A DNA stretch of 64,000 nt from Darksidea phi (lineage: Eukaryota > Ascomycota > Dothideomycetes > Pleosporales > Lentitheciaceae): NCBI GenBank assembly GCA_030770425.1, contig JASJFT010000009.1, forward strand, positions 276,831 to 340,830, written 5' to 3'. The first letter of the stretch is position 1; every line of letters starts with the position of its first letter. The notes under the pieces were generated by a model. It did not search any database and was not told where the DNA came from. It saw only the letters and a list, made by a program, of their open reading frames with translations. Both the position numbers and the translations under genes were made by a program. Of the stretch, positions 45,235 through 55,806 are shown one piece after another.

Positions 45235-46253
45235 CTACTTCATAGCCACATGATTCTTGTCCTGATCCCAAACACCCAGATAAACCATCCTATACGCCAT
45301 AAGCGCAAATGCCGTTCCAATTAGCGTCCCCGCAACAACATCCACAGGATGATGCCACCCATCTCTCACCTTACTTGCCGCCATAATGAGCGCAAGCAAC
45401 AACGGCGCCACAAACAATATCATTTTCCAATGATGCGTCCGTCTCATTTCCTTTGCGTTTCTTCCTCTATGCGCAAAGATGCCGAATTTCGCATTCAAGT
45501 AGAGGGCGAGGAATCCGAAGCCGGCGAAGGCAGCGACCGAGTGCCCGGATGGAAATGACATTTGGGCTTCGCGGATCTTTTTGTTGTCGCCAGTGCAGAC
45601 ATCTTCGGGCTTGTACTAGATTCCCTGCGGCCCGTTGCCGGTGAAGTGGGACGGGATGTGTGCCTTGCAGAGGGAGAGGAAGTGTGGGCGTAGACCGCCG
45701 ATTATCCACTTGATGAAGGCTTGGAAGAGGGTGGCTGTTGCGAGCGCATAGCCTAAACCCATCATCTATTCAAAATCCTTTATTAGTTTTCGAAACTTCC
45801 AACAGGAAAGGGAACATATGTGTGACTTGCCGCAGCATTCGTATCCCAAAAGCTCCTCACCTTCCACAACCCCAGAGCCCCAATAACCAGCAGGGGCAGC
45901 ACAAAACTCACCACCGCACTCACAAACGTATTAATATACTCACTCATATACGGCTTTCCATATCTCAGTCCCCAAGCGCTCGTCTCTACCCCTCGGTACA
46001 ACGGAAGGTGGCGAGGCAGCAGCGGTTGTGCGAAAAGATAAATGAGGTACGCGCCCAGAACGCATAGGAGCTGCGTCAAAATATCGAGCCAGCTGCGCTT
46101 GACGAACTCGGTGAAGGTGGGTTGGTCGGGAAATTTTGGGAAGAGCCGCTGGACGTGGGACTTGGTCTTGGGTGTCTCCGCCGGTGGGTCTGGCGGTGCC
46201 GGTTCGGCGGCCTCGAGGTCGGGGGTGCCGGGGGGATGGGAGGAGGCCGACAT
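45235..46253 (-). CDS. PAP2-family lipid phosphate phosphatase, with GC-AG intron and in-frame TAG
   Basis: Exons 46253-45831 and 45765-45235 give a 317-codon frame. The intron starts GCAAGT (a GC donor), has an ACTAAT branch site and ends AATAG. It joins FWDTNAA to MMGLGYALATATLFQAF as expected for the family. The three PAP2 motifs are present: KWIIGGLRP, SFPSGHS and SKVRDGWHHPVD. The enzyme dephosphorylates phosphatidate or diacylglycerol pyrophosphate in the ER/vacuole membrane; six transmembrane helices are visible. A TAG at 45616-45618 lies between motifs 1 and 2 (GPQGI-stop-YKPEDVCTGD), where one C-to-T change from CAG would create it. No GT-AG intron can remove it. The gene may be a recent null allele, a sequencing error, or read through. 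Confidence 0.75.
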
Positions 46254-46630
46254 TAGAGGCGCGGGGGCTATTGATGTTGGGGGATGGGTGGGTAGAATGA
46301 AAATAAGATGGTTTGCGAATGTGGACGAGGCTCGTGCTAACAGTGGCGGACGTGACTGACTGCTTTATCAAGAGTGGTAAGAGCAACGCTCGGTATGGCG
46401 GCTGATGCTAGATACCACTGCGGTTCAACACGAAAGACTACGCCGGGGCTGACGATGATGTGGCGGCATGCAGGGGCGTCGGTGATTGGGTCGATCTGTT
46501 GGTATTCCGACGTCTATTTTGAACGCCCTAGAATGCTATAATTTACAGAGCGTTACCTCCTCCCCTAGTGCATTTGTACTGATACATGTCTTACAAAGCC
46601 CACTCTTAGCCTGATATCATACACCCTTCC
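46254..46630. other. Intergenic, PAP2 promoter side
   Basis: Contains the PAP2 upstream region and the 3' flank of the MoaC-containing gene. No gene seen. Confidence 0.4.
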
Positions 46631-49600
46631 TCATTCCTTCTTGTTTCCACTTCTCCATCCCTCCTCTCTCCAAACGCCACTCCTACCCCCCTCTTTCAAC
46701 ACAACCCTGACACCATCAACTCTCATTCCCTTATCAACCGCCTTGCACATATCCACCACACTCAACGTGGCGCCCATTACAGCAGTCAGCGCCTCCATCT
46801 CCACGCCCGTCTGCCCTTCACATTGAACTTTAGCTTCAACAGTGACACCGCCGAACTCCCCCTCTTCACTACCAAACACGCTGAGCTCAACACCTACATG
46901 TGTAAGCATGATAGGGTGACAGAGTGGAACGAGATCAGGGCACTTTTTCGCTGCCATGATGCCCGCTATGCGCGATACGGAAAGAACATCGCCTTTCTTG
47001 AGACTGCTGCTGCGGATGAGACTGAGTGGTGTTGGATTCGAGAAGTAGACTGTGCCTACGGCGATGGCGGTGCGTAGGGTGTGTGATTTCGAGCCGACAG
47101 AAACCATGTGTGCTGTGCCGGAGGATGTGAGATGCGGTAAAGAAGGTGCTTCGGACGTTGCAGTTTTGCGCTCATTGGAAGACTTAGTCGTGGTATCCTC
47201 GGCGATGGATTTCTGGTCCAGATCGATGGACGGTCGCGTACCCGTCGAATAGTACCTTCTCGATGTCGACGTAAGCGTATGCAACCTTCTACTCTGTAAC
47301 CCCGTACTTCTAACCGCACCATTTTCTTGACTATTATAACCGGACGAAAAATCCTCCGGTAGCAAATAATTCTTTTTCTCCCTCATGGTCTCCCTCCCCT
47401 GCTCCTCCTCAGGACTTCTATCAGCCTCGTCCCTCAACCATCCCAACCCTGCATCAAATTCCTCCCAATCTAGGTTCTCCTCATCTGCCTGTCTCGCATC
47501 CTCAGACACACCTTTCCACGAAAATACTTCTTCCCAGCGGGCTCCCATGCGCTTCGCAGCATCGCTGCCCAGATCGTGATCGAGAACCATTTGATCCAGC
47601 ACTTTTCGCACATCGTCATCGAGGGTGCCGTTTGAGGCAGATTGATCTCTCGCCCGTCGAGGAACGTCATCAAAGCGCGTTTGCCACTTACCAAGTAAGA
47701 TTTTGAGCCAGGTTCGTAGCGTGGCCCGGTTGGACGAGGTCCAGACATCGTACGGGAGGTTGACGATGCGCGGATAAGCGTTACTGAGACGCTCTCGTAA
47801 TTGGTAGATCTGTGACTGCAGTTCCGAGACCGGCGCTTCGAGGTTGATGGTAAGGGAAGGATCGATCTCAACGACCGTGGATGGATGTATTTGCGGTGTC
47901 AAGCTGTCTGCTAGAGACGGCACCGGCTTTTGGGGCTCGGGCCAAGAGGGCGGGATCGGCAAGGGCTTATTGGCGGAGCCGAAGATTTGGGGAGGTTTTG
48001 TAGTGGGGGGGGAAGTTAGGTCTTGCTTGGGCTTCTTAGATGGAAATAAGGGATTCTTCTGCCAATCGTTCGTGTAGCGTATTGTCGGCGCTCCATCTAT
48101 TCTGGAAAGAACCCATTCCTTGCTCGTCTCCCTTGTCTCTTCTACTTGCTTCTGAGCCGTCGGCGGCCGCGCAAGCGATTGCTGTTGCGACTCTTCCAAC
48201 GTAACTTTCACCCTTTCCGCGGTCTTCGGGTGCTCGTCGCCTGACTTTGCCTCCGACGTAAACTTCTTAAGAAACGAGATTGACTGTGAGATATCCCGTA
48301 ACTGCTCCGATCTCTCTTCAGGCGAAGCTACCTGCGGCTCCGGTACTAGATTCTCGAGCTGTAGGTCAGGGTTCGTCGTGGTGCCGGGGATCTTGTGTCT
48401 TTGAAGCTCCTCGAGCTTTTCCTGGCGTTCTTTCATGAGCGCTTCTCGGCGGACTTTGAGTTGCGCGAGAGAAGTATCTATGTGGTCATTCTGCTCTCGA
48501 TGAGCTACGCCCTCCTCCCGCGTGTGCGGAATATCATTGTCTTCTTGCTTAAGCACCACGGGCTCTTTAACCAGGCGATCCCAATGCGTCAATACCGCTG
48601 CCTGTGGCATCTCCTCCTGACGCATCTTCTCCTGACGCATCTTCTCCAATATTTCCTCGCGTTGCCTGATGAACGCATCACGCCGTAATCTGAGTTGCTC
48701 CAGGGCAGACTTGCTACCAGCGTCACTCCGCTCAGTCTCTCGTTCCGTTTGTGGATAGATGATACGCTCCGAGTTCGTGTCTTTGGCGTAAGATGGCTCT
48801 TCCCGTGGACTCAGTTTCTCTGTTTCTTCAGTGTTCGTTTTCCTTAAAGTCTTATCCATGGCCTCCGTCTCCTTGACTTGCATCCCCCCCTCGTTATTTG
48901 TCGATCGCTCGTACAGTTCCTCTTGTCTTTCGAATAACTTCTCCGTCTTTTCCAGCGCCACGTCCAAATTCTTAGCTTCTCCTAGCCTATACTCCTTTAA
49001 TTGCGACCGAAAGGCAATCAACGTCGTCTCCAACTTCTCCAGCTCGGCCTCCCACTTAGCCTTAACCTTCTTCCTTTCGTTCTCCTCCAGGGCCTTCGCC
49101 GCCACCTTCTTCCTTTGTCTCCACCGCGCCCGCTTGGTTGGGCGTGTCATACCACGTCCCAAACCAGTGTCCCCAAACTCTTGAAAGTTGGGCGTGCTCT
49201 CTGTAGGCGGGAACTTCTTCTCCAGTAGGATACGCTCTTCGAGTTCAGCAATCTTTGCCTTGAGGGCAAGAACGGGGACCAGGTAGTGCTTTCCCTGCAC
49301 TCGGCGAGAGGATCCGTCTACTGGAATTCCGGCTTCTGATTCCTTGTCGTTCCCGGGCTTCCCTCGCCTGATTAGCTCGTCATCCTTCTTGATCTGACCC
49401 TTTAGACTTTCAAACGCCGCATACTTCTGAACCTTCTGAAGGATTTTCTTTGCTCTCTCTTTCGCAAGTTTTTGCCTCTTCCCTTTCGACTTCTCGATAT
49501 CGCGCAACGCCTGCCAGTACTCTGCAAAATCAGGCGCACGCCTATCGCCCCTCTCTCTCGTCACTTCGTTCATTCTGAATAAAATGTCTTCAGTTCTGCT

Positions 49601-49948
49601 CTGCTGCTCGAGCGCGGTAAGCATTTCTTGTTCCTGGCGCTTGCGGGCTTTATCGTAGACACTCAGCTTCTTTTCGTCACCCTTGGTTTCCTTGACTAGT
49701 CGATGTACACTCGTACTATTATAATGAGCCTTTTGGCGGGCGGAGCTTGTGAAGGCGCGAGCTTGGAGTTGTATAGTCGGTAATAGTGGATATAAGAAAG
49801 GCAACATTGGTGGCGGATTGCTGGTCCATGATCGAAAGAGTGAGGCGCTGGGGCTTGATGCTCGGGTACGTTGACCATGAGTTTGTGCTGGGTTGTCCGG
49901 CCTGGCTTGCGGACGATGGGTACGGGGCTGGTCTACAGAAGTTAGCAT
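46631..49948 (-). CDS. Long coiled-coil protein with C-terminal MoaC (cPMP synthase) domain
   Basis: One uninterrupted frame of 1,105 codons. The last 170 residues are a full MoaC domain: LTSSGTAHMVSVGSKS, IAGIMAAKKCPDLVPLCHPIMLTHV, VEMEALTAVMGA and DMCKAVDKGM. MoaC finishes conversion of the MoaA product to cyclic pyranopterin monophosphate, the first molybdenum-cofactor intermediate, in mitochondria. The 900 residues before it are mostly charged helix with heptad-like Glu/Lys/Leu patterns and repeated RREALMKERQEKLEEL-type units. A presequence-like stretch (residues about 47-70, ARAFTSSARQKAHY) is near the front, and a second one (RRLHTLTSTSRRYYSTG) lies just before MoaC. This suggests either two genes fused or a long mitochondrial extension. 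The start may be 49948 or the later ATG at 49807. Confidence 0.7.
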   Translation of the reverse strand: MLTSVDQPRTHRPQARPDNPAQTHGQRTRASSPSASLFRSWTSNPPPMLPFLYPLLPTIQLQARAFTSSARQKAHYNSTSVHRLVKETKGDEKKLSVYDKARKRQEQEMLTALEQQSRTEDILFRMNEVTRERGDRRAPDFAEYWQALRDIEKSKGKRQKLAKERAKKILQKVQKYAAFESLKGQIKKDDELIRRGKPGNDKESEAGIPVDGSSRRVQGKHYLVPVLALKAKIAELEERILLEKKFPPTESTPNFQEFGDTGLGRGMTRPTKRARWRQRKKVAAKALEENERKKVKAKWEAELEKLETTLIAFRSQLKEYRLGEAKNLDVALEKTEKLFERQEELYERSTNNEGGMQVKETEAMDKTLRKTNTEETEKLSPREEPSYAKDTNSERIIYPQTERETERSDAGSKSALEQLRLRRDAFIRQREEILEKMRQEKMRQEEMPQAAVLTHWDRLVKEPVVLKQEDNDIPHTREEGVAHREQNDHIDTSLAQLKVRREALMKERQEKLEELQRHKIPGTTTNPDLQLENLVPEPQVASPEERSEQLRDISQSISFLKKFTSEAKSGDEHPKTAERVKVTLEESQQQSLARPPTAQKQVEETRETSKEWVLSRIDGAPTIRYTNDWQKNPLFPSKKPKQDLTSPPTTKPPQIFGSANKPLPIPPSWPEPQKPVPSLADSLTPQIHPSTVVEIDPSLTINLEAPVSELQSQIYQLRERLSNAYPRIVNLPYDVWTSSNRATLRTWLKILLGKWQTRFDDVPRRARDQSASNGTLDDDVRKVLDQMVLDHDLGSDAAKRMGARWEEVFSWKGVSEDARQADEENLDWEEFDAGLGWLRDEADRSPEEEQGRETMREKKNYLLPEDFSSGYNSQENGAVRSTGLQSRRLHTLTSTSRRYYSTGTRPSIDLDQKSIAEDTTTKSSNERKTATSEAPSLPHLTSSGTAHMVSVGSKSHTLRTAIAVGTVYFSNPTPLSLIRSSSLKKGDVLSVSRIAGIMAAKKCPDLVPLCHPIMLTHVGVELSVFGSEEGEFGGVTVEAKVQCEGQTGVEMEALTAVMGATLSVVDMCKAVDKGMRVDGVRVVLKEGGRSGVWREEGWRSGNKKE

Positions 49949-50145
49949 AAGGCATCACAACGATGGTGAGAGAAAGTAGCGTGACGGGGTATAGGATTGG
50001 CATATATAGTCGAGCGTCTATGTCCAAAACGACAGTATCATATCAAACACGCTGAACTCCGCCAATGCAAACATGATCGCCATGAAATCGTAAAGCCATT
50101 GAATGGTGTACCAGGAAGAAAAACGACGGAAACGAAATCCAGATA

Positions 50146-51537
50146 TCACCCACCGATTAAAATCATGGGTCTGTTCTGCATCTTCGCGAGGTCGCCCATA
50201 TCCGCGTGCTTTTCAGCCTTGCGTTTGACCGCCGCTCCAATGACTTGTAAAAGCTCCTGCTCTCGTCGACCCCAACCAAGGACGGTTTCGTCGCTCAACA
50301 AGCCGTCTCGGCGATCCATCTCGGTCTGCTTGATACGCTCAAAAGCCTCCTCATCGATAGGCTCGCCGTTGTTGTCCTGGCGGAGCAGATCGCGCAGGGA
50401 GACTTCAGCATTGCCGTGCAAGCACACTTTCAGATTGCCATCGCTCGTGATGCGTAGCCGATTACAAGTGCCGCAAAAGTCGTTTGTCATGCTTGAGATG
50501 AAGCCGACCTTGCCTACAAAGCCAGGTACTTCATACGTCTTGCTTGTATCATTCTTGTGGCCTGGGACTCTCCTCAAGCCCGGGTACTTTACACGAATGA
50601 TATCCAGCATCTCCTGGAAACTGATCATCTTGCCTTGACTCCACTTGTTCCCGCCAAACGGCATGTACTCGATGAAGCGCACCTCGATGTCTTTCTCACG
50701 GCCCATCTCCACGAAGGGTATGATTTCGCGCTCGTTCAATCCGCGCATGACCACGCAATTGACCTTGAGCTTGACGTTCGCGCCAAGCTTATTTATCTCC
50801 AGTATGCGGCTGATTGATTTCATTACGGCATCGAAACCCTTCCGCCTCGTCATTATCTGGAACTGGAATGGGTCCAACGTGTCCAAGCTGAGGTTTACGC
50901 CCGTCAGACCAGCCTCCACCATCGCGTCCAGTTTCCTGTATAGCGATATGCCGTTCGTCGTGAGGGCGAGTTCGCGGAGGCCGTTCGAGCGGAGGGAGCC
51001 GATAGACTGCATCAGCGGGACGATGTCGCGGCGCACCGTGGGCTCGCCACCCGTCAGCCGAATCTTGGTGACGCCCTGCGATACGAACAGCGAAGACAGG
51101 TAGAAGATCTCGGGAGTGGTGAGCATAGTCGCCGGCGGCGAAAGCGGAATGCCCTCTAATTCCGAATCAGCAATTGTCTCCTACATGAGACGGTAAAATT
51201 CACCTTCGGGCATGCAATACAGACACCGGAGATTGCATCGCTCTGTGATGCTGATGCGCAGATAGTCATGCTGCCTATGGAACGAATCCGTCAAAAACTC
51301 AGAGAAGGGCCTCGCGCTCCTAATCGCCTCTTTGCGCTCCTGTAGAGTCCTCTCTGCGATTGGCGGTACAACTGTGCCGGCATACTCTCCACGCGTCTCT
51401 TGAACGGCAGCAGCCGTCGCAACCCCCCGCTTCGCCCTCAATACCCGTATCGCCCGTCTAGCATGGTGTTTGCCACGAAGATAACGCGCGGCGGCCGTCG
51501 CCGTCGGACCCGGCCGAATCAAGACCATTGGCGCCAT
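50146..51537 (-). CDS. GTP 3',8-cyclase (MoaA/MOCS1A), two exons
   Basis: Exons 51537-51204 and 51155-50146 (48-nt intron, GTGAAT to ATTAG) give 447 residues. The junction restores [12 protein letters not shown]. This is a radical SAM enzyme that rearranges GTP in the first molybdenum-cofactor step. The N-terminal cluster motif is CNLRCLYC. The C-terminal cluster is FCGTCNRLR with a third Cys in LKVCLHG. The protein ends in a double glycine (NRPMILIGG), the tail known to be needed in MOCS1A. GGEPTVR is the SAM-binding GGE motif. The first 45 residues, rich in Arg and Ala with no acid, look like a mitochondrial presequence. It lies about 200 bp upstream of the MoaC-containing gene on the same strand. 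Confidence 0.88.
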
Positions 51538-52488
51538 TATCGCGGAGAGGTGGAGGGTCCTCGTCCATTTGAGAGGGCGCACATGGGGAATATATACAAC
51601 AGGAAAACCGATCAAGGCGGGATTCTGATGACTGAGGATTTAGAGGCGTCCACGGCAGGGATCTTCTGGATGCTTGGCGGCCTCGGCCGCGCGACTCCAC
51701 TTTGCCAAAGTGGGGTTGTGAATATCTCCGTCCCAAGCCGCTTACTCAAGGATAAAAGTCATCGTATAAGCTTTACGTTCTCGATCATGAGCGCATTTCG
51801 AGTGACAATGACCTATTTAGGTTAGCCTTGCGGTTAGTATTCACTTCTCAGCTCGAGCCCAAGGAAGACCCCCTCCAACTCTGCAGCAGCAGTCAACACC
51901 ACCACCGGTCCCTCCCTACGTGGCGAGACACCCCCCGTGCCGAGACAAACGAGGGGTACTTTGACTCTAAGCAACTCGATATCTGCGCGCACGTTGATAT
52001 TTGCCACAGTTCTGTACAAGTCGAGTACGATAGCTATTCATAAACACCCAAGACCCCTCGCTCCTAAAAATTACATTCGCATCGTTGCCTCCACGCTTTA
52101 AGTTACAAGGAGCCTTCTTTTCGCGCAAAACAGTGTTCGCTTGCTGCAGCATCACTTTCAAGCTTTTACCACTCACGATACTTATAGAGGGGTCTTATCT
52201 GAACCTGGGAACCTTACAATAGACTGGTGAGTCGTCATAAGACTTGTGCCTGCTATCGCGCGCAAATTCATGCAAGGTCGCCACCCCGGTCGGTACTTCC
52301 AATCAAAGCAACTACCGATCTCGGCTAGTTTACAGTGGCTGTCAGGCCTGTGGCTCTGCGACCTGTGGCTGTGCCGAAGCTAGTTTTCAACAGTAGTCCC
52401 AACTCCTCCTCCTCACCACTCAAATCCAAATCATCGAAGACACCGTGCTCACCATCCCGCTCTCCCTTTAAAACAACCTGAGCAAAAA
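51538..52488. other. Intergenic, upstream of MoaA
   Basis: Promoter region of the MoaA gene; no gene supported. Confidence 0.4.
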
Positions 52489-52644
52489 TGGTACTATAAG
52501 TTCTCGAGCCAACCTGAAGAACCTGGCAAGGAGAAATGGGGATATGCGAGTCTCAGCGATAAGGAGCGATGGAATTGGCACAAGGCAAAGGATAGGGAGC
52601 GGAAGGCTGGGTACGCTGCATTGCAGCAAGAGTCTCCGATATAA
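52489..52644 (+). CDS. Possible short terminal exon
   Basis: A 51-codon frame ending TAA at 52642 reads WYYKFSSQPEEPGKEKWGY...ERWNWHKAKDRERKAGY, which is protein-like. The frame is open further upstream (to about 52,395) with low-complexity His/Pro residues and no ATG. Without a first exon this is only a candidate. Confidence 0.2.
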   Translation, partial: WYYKFSSQPEEPGKEKWGYASLSDKERWNWHKAKDRERKAGYAALQQESPI

Positions 52645-52824
52645 TTGCTAATGGTTCTGCAGATCAACCGCTGGTTTTCTTTTTTATCCAATTTTACAAA
52701 GCGAAGGGTGGTTGGGTGTGGTGGATTGGTGTGCTGTGAATGGGCGATGGATAAGCCTTTGTGAAGGGCCGCACAATTCGTGGTACACGAGTTTTGAGGG
52801 CCAGATGCAGTCCATTTTCTAGCT

Positions 52825-52866
52825 GAAGAAGAAGAAGAAGAAGAAGAGGAGGAGGAGGAGGAGGAA
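52825..52866. repeat. GAA/GAG triplet tract
   Basis: Seven GAA-type units are followed by seven GAG/GGA-type units. Confidence 0.9.
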
Positions 52867-52911
52867 CAGATACGGCGCTCGTGAAAAGTCTGCTCCTCCG
52901 GCCCGAGCTCC

Positions 52912-53214
52912 TCAGGGGCTGAGCTCCGCCGTTAGGCAGTTGGTGCCTGGCGTAGCCGGTGCCTTATACCTTATATCAGGCATCAGCCTGTAACACACGG
53001 TTACCAAATCCAAGGTCGGCAACGACACAGCATACCCCCCAAAAACCACGCCGAGCGCCCTATCATGGGCCCAGATCACGTCCGCATCTGCAGCGCCACC
53101 CTCGATCCAACGCTCGATCCAACGCACAATCAGCGGGACCTCCACAGTAGCAGCGGCCTCTAAGGTGATGCTGGAAGATGTGTATTTCAATGTAATACGT
53201 AATGTCAGAGACAT
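52912..53214 (-). CDS. Hypothetical 100-residue protein
   Basis: Frame from a genuine ATG to a stop. It has a hydrophobic middle (VPLIVRWIERWIEGGAADADVIW) and no known domain. It lies 50 bp upstream of the MFS gene's stop, same strand. Coding is uncertain. Confidence 0.3.
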   Translation of the reverse strand: MSLTLRITLKYTSSSITLEAAATVEVPLIVRWIERWIEGGAADADVIWAHDRALGVVFGGYAVSLPTLDLVTVCYRLMPDIRYKAPATPGTNCLTAELSP

Positions 53215-53264
53215 TGTCGCTAGGTATCAAAGGACGATCGATGAGTGATCAAACCTTTAACCAT

Positions 53265-54985
53265 TCAAGCCACCGTTGAATCTACCTTTTCCTCTTCCTT
53301 TTGTTTCTTGGCCAACTTTCGTCTTCGACGATCTTTGAGCAGAAAGACAACAGCGAGACCAGTGCCGAACGCTGTCAACCCAACAGAAAACCAGAGAGTA
53401 CCCCGGTAACCATGAAGCAAGTCTGCCTTGGTGTGTCCACGGTTGTTGATCTGAAGTTCAGTGGTACCAGCAAAACCAAGGCCTAGCGATATACTGTAGA
53501 CAACAATAGTCATGACCACACTGGCTCCCATACCCTGGTATTGTCGAGGCACTGCGTTTGCGAAGATGATCGTGGCAGCGGGCAATGATGAATCCATTGC
53601 AAAGGTGAAGATGATGGTAGCGAAAAAGAAGTAGTTCCAATACGTCGAGTGTACAGGTCGAAAGGCCATAAGGAGGGAAGTGAGGAAGTAGCAAAGCATT
53701 CCAAACAGCATGATGAACGAGGCTGGAACCTTGTTGATTATTTTGCCAACGACCAATGCTGTGGATATGCCGGTGACGAGGATAGGAGAAAGCCATGCAG
53801 CCAACTGAATGGGAGTTTGGCCTCCGATATCGAGGCATATTCGGACGACGTAGAAAAGCTAGACACATTGGTAGTTGACATAATTTCGAGGCAAAGAGCA
53901 GTACTTACCCAGATGCCAAACATGTACCAGCCCGCTGCTGTACAACCGAAGACAAGGGCGATGTCGGAAGTGAGGACGGCGACGGGTAGGATTGGATAGC
54001 GAGCTAGGCGAAGTTCAGTGTAAAAGAATGCTGCCAGAAACAAGAAACTGGAGATAAGGCATACGTACACGTAAGGTTCGTTCCATGTGGTGATCAGGCT
54101 CTGGTTCCAGGCGAAGTTGAACAGAACCAGAGCAGTCACACCGCTTGCACCTCCAGGGAGATCAAGGCAGTCCAAAGTTTCGCGAATCGTTCGTCGCTGT
54201 TTTCGCTCGCCATCGACGCGCATGTTTGGAATTGCAACGATAGCAAGGACGAAGAGAAAGGCAACCCCCAAGGCCTGACTAAAGTAGATCCATGGCCACC
54301 AAGCCATGGCGAAGAGGGGGCCAAAGAGGAGACCTGCCATCGCACCAACTGGGGCTTATGCAGCAAACCATGCGAAACCCATGTTTCGAGGGCCCTCGGA
54401 GAAGCATTTGCCAACGATGGTGAGAGCATTAGGCACAGTGAGGGCAGGACCAAGACCCTGCAGGACACGAGCAAGGATATAGACGAGGTAGCTAGAGTAG
54501 ACAGAAACTCCTGCCATCATGCTGGTCAAAGCAAGCCAGCCTATACCGATGATGAAGATTGCTTTGTTACCAAACTCGTCACCCAAACGTCCTCCGATCA
54601 AGATGAATGTGCTTACGGTCAAGCCGTAGCCAGAGATTGTCCACGAGAGTCTACCAGGCTCGGTGACACCAAAAGACTCTCCAACTATTTCGAGCGTCGT
54701 GAGGGTGTTGCATAGGCCCAACTGATTGGTGAACATGGACGAACACACCGTCATGATCAATATGATTCGCCGAATCAAGTTGTAGCCATCGGCAATGTAG
54801 GTGTATTCATCTTTCGCAGTCTCTGCAGAACCTATACCTGAATCTGTACGATTTAGTCAACGCGTTCAAATGGCCTCCAGCTTTGGCAAGATCTTTGAGA
54901 GCTACTCACTATTACCATACACCGATGGTGGAATTTTGGAATGCTGCGATGCAGTCTCCTGCCTGTCTAGAGATGAGGTAGTCAT
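53265..54985 (-). CDS. MFS transporter (DHA2, 14-TM type), three exons, in-frame TAA
   Basis: Exons 54985-54910, 54837-53909 and 53858-53265, with introns of 72 and 50 nt, form a 532-codon frame. Exon 1 adds MTTSSLDRQETASQHSK and joins GNSIGSAETAKDEYTYIADGYNL before the first membrane helix. Motif A is GGRLGDEFGNKA. About 14 helices are visible, with LLFGPLFAMAWWPW at the fifth/sixth and a basic tail (KDRRRRKLAKKQ). Members are proton-driven drug or siderophore exporters. A TAA at 54356-54358 breaks the frame in helix 5 (WFAA-stop-APVGAMAG). A 48-nt GT-AG removal would keep frame but would delete most of helix 5, so a real nonsense change is more likely. The rest of the gene is undamaged. Confidence 0.75.
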
Positions 54986-55806
54986 CTTAAACAAGATTGA
55001 ATGTTACTTGACTGTAATGATGGACGAAGAGATGTACGGAGAAAGGAAAGGCATTAAAGTTATTGAAGATGTATACGAAAGATTCAAAGCCTTATCGATG
55101 ATGTACTACAAGTAGCATGTGCCAGGACTCTAACTGGATATAGATTTGTCAGCATCCATTTCTAATCTCCTACAGTGATGCACCTAATGACTTGGACACT
55201 CCGCTTTTCCTTGCACACAATCAACTTGGATTGTTGTGTCAATGACCACCTATTTTAGTAACACCACATATAGCCAATTAAACCACGAAGCTAGAGGCGC
55301 ACAAAGTTCAGGAGATCGAGATTATGCTCGATCTCGGTTATCCTATTGCCCAAATAGCTTGTGGTGTCCGTGGTCCCGCTGACCGCCCGCTGAGCCGGCT
55401 GACTCGCCAAATCCACCCAAGTGGTGAGGCGAATGGTGGGATCGCCTTATAACACCTCTCCATTTTGACTTTAAGAAGAACAACACATTTTCGCGAACTT
55501 GCTGCAGTGGCAATTTGCTATAAGGTCAGGGCAAGAGCGGCTCGGCCGTCCTCCCTGCTAGCGGTGGCGACATCATGTACCACTAAAGTACCTACTACCG
55601 TTATATATGGCTTACCAATAAACTTCTACAACATCCCTCTACTTCGCTGCGCGTAACCAACTAATCTTTATTGCAAAAGTTGTGAAAGCGCTCTAAGGAT
55701 AGAACTCATCTTACTGAACTGCTGCGCATAAAGGTCTGCGAGCACTTCTTGCGATACTAGCCGCGAAGGATGGTCCTGGCAGGACGCGTTCATACAGCGT
55801 TTCACA
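54986..55806. other. Intergenic with a diverged repeat copy
   Basis: No gene. Includes the diverged third copy (55,518-55,571) of the inverted repeat that flanks the second HET gene. Confidence 0.4.
55518..55571 (+). repeat. Diverged third copy of the HET-flanking repeat
   Basis: CTATAAGGTCAGGGCAAGAG followed by CGGCTCGGCCGTCCTCCCTG and CTAGCGGTGGCGAC aligns with the core of 58,261-58,327, most clearly over the CTCCCTGCTAGCGG block. Confidence 0.6.

Noticed and set aside
54310..54357. A 48-nt GT-AG intron removing the MFS stop
   Set aside because: It keeps frame but deletes most of transmembrane helix 5 including conserved residues, which is unlikely for a working transporter. It is kept only as an alternative to test.
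38109..54358. A changed genetic code in which TAA/TAG encode glutamine
   Set aside because: Intact genes in the window end with TAG or TAA (CAS1-like gene TAA, first HET gene and permease TAG) and use CAA/CAG freely, so only damage or error explains the interior stops.
54801..55115. A 104-codon plus-strand frame
   Set aside because: It overlaps the MFS first exon and intron on the opposite strand, where coding and splice signals are much better. It has no family resemblance.
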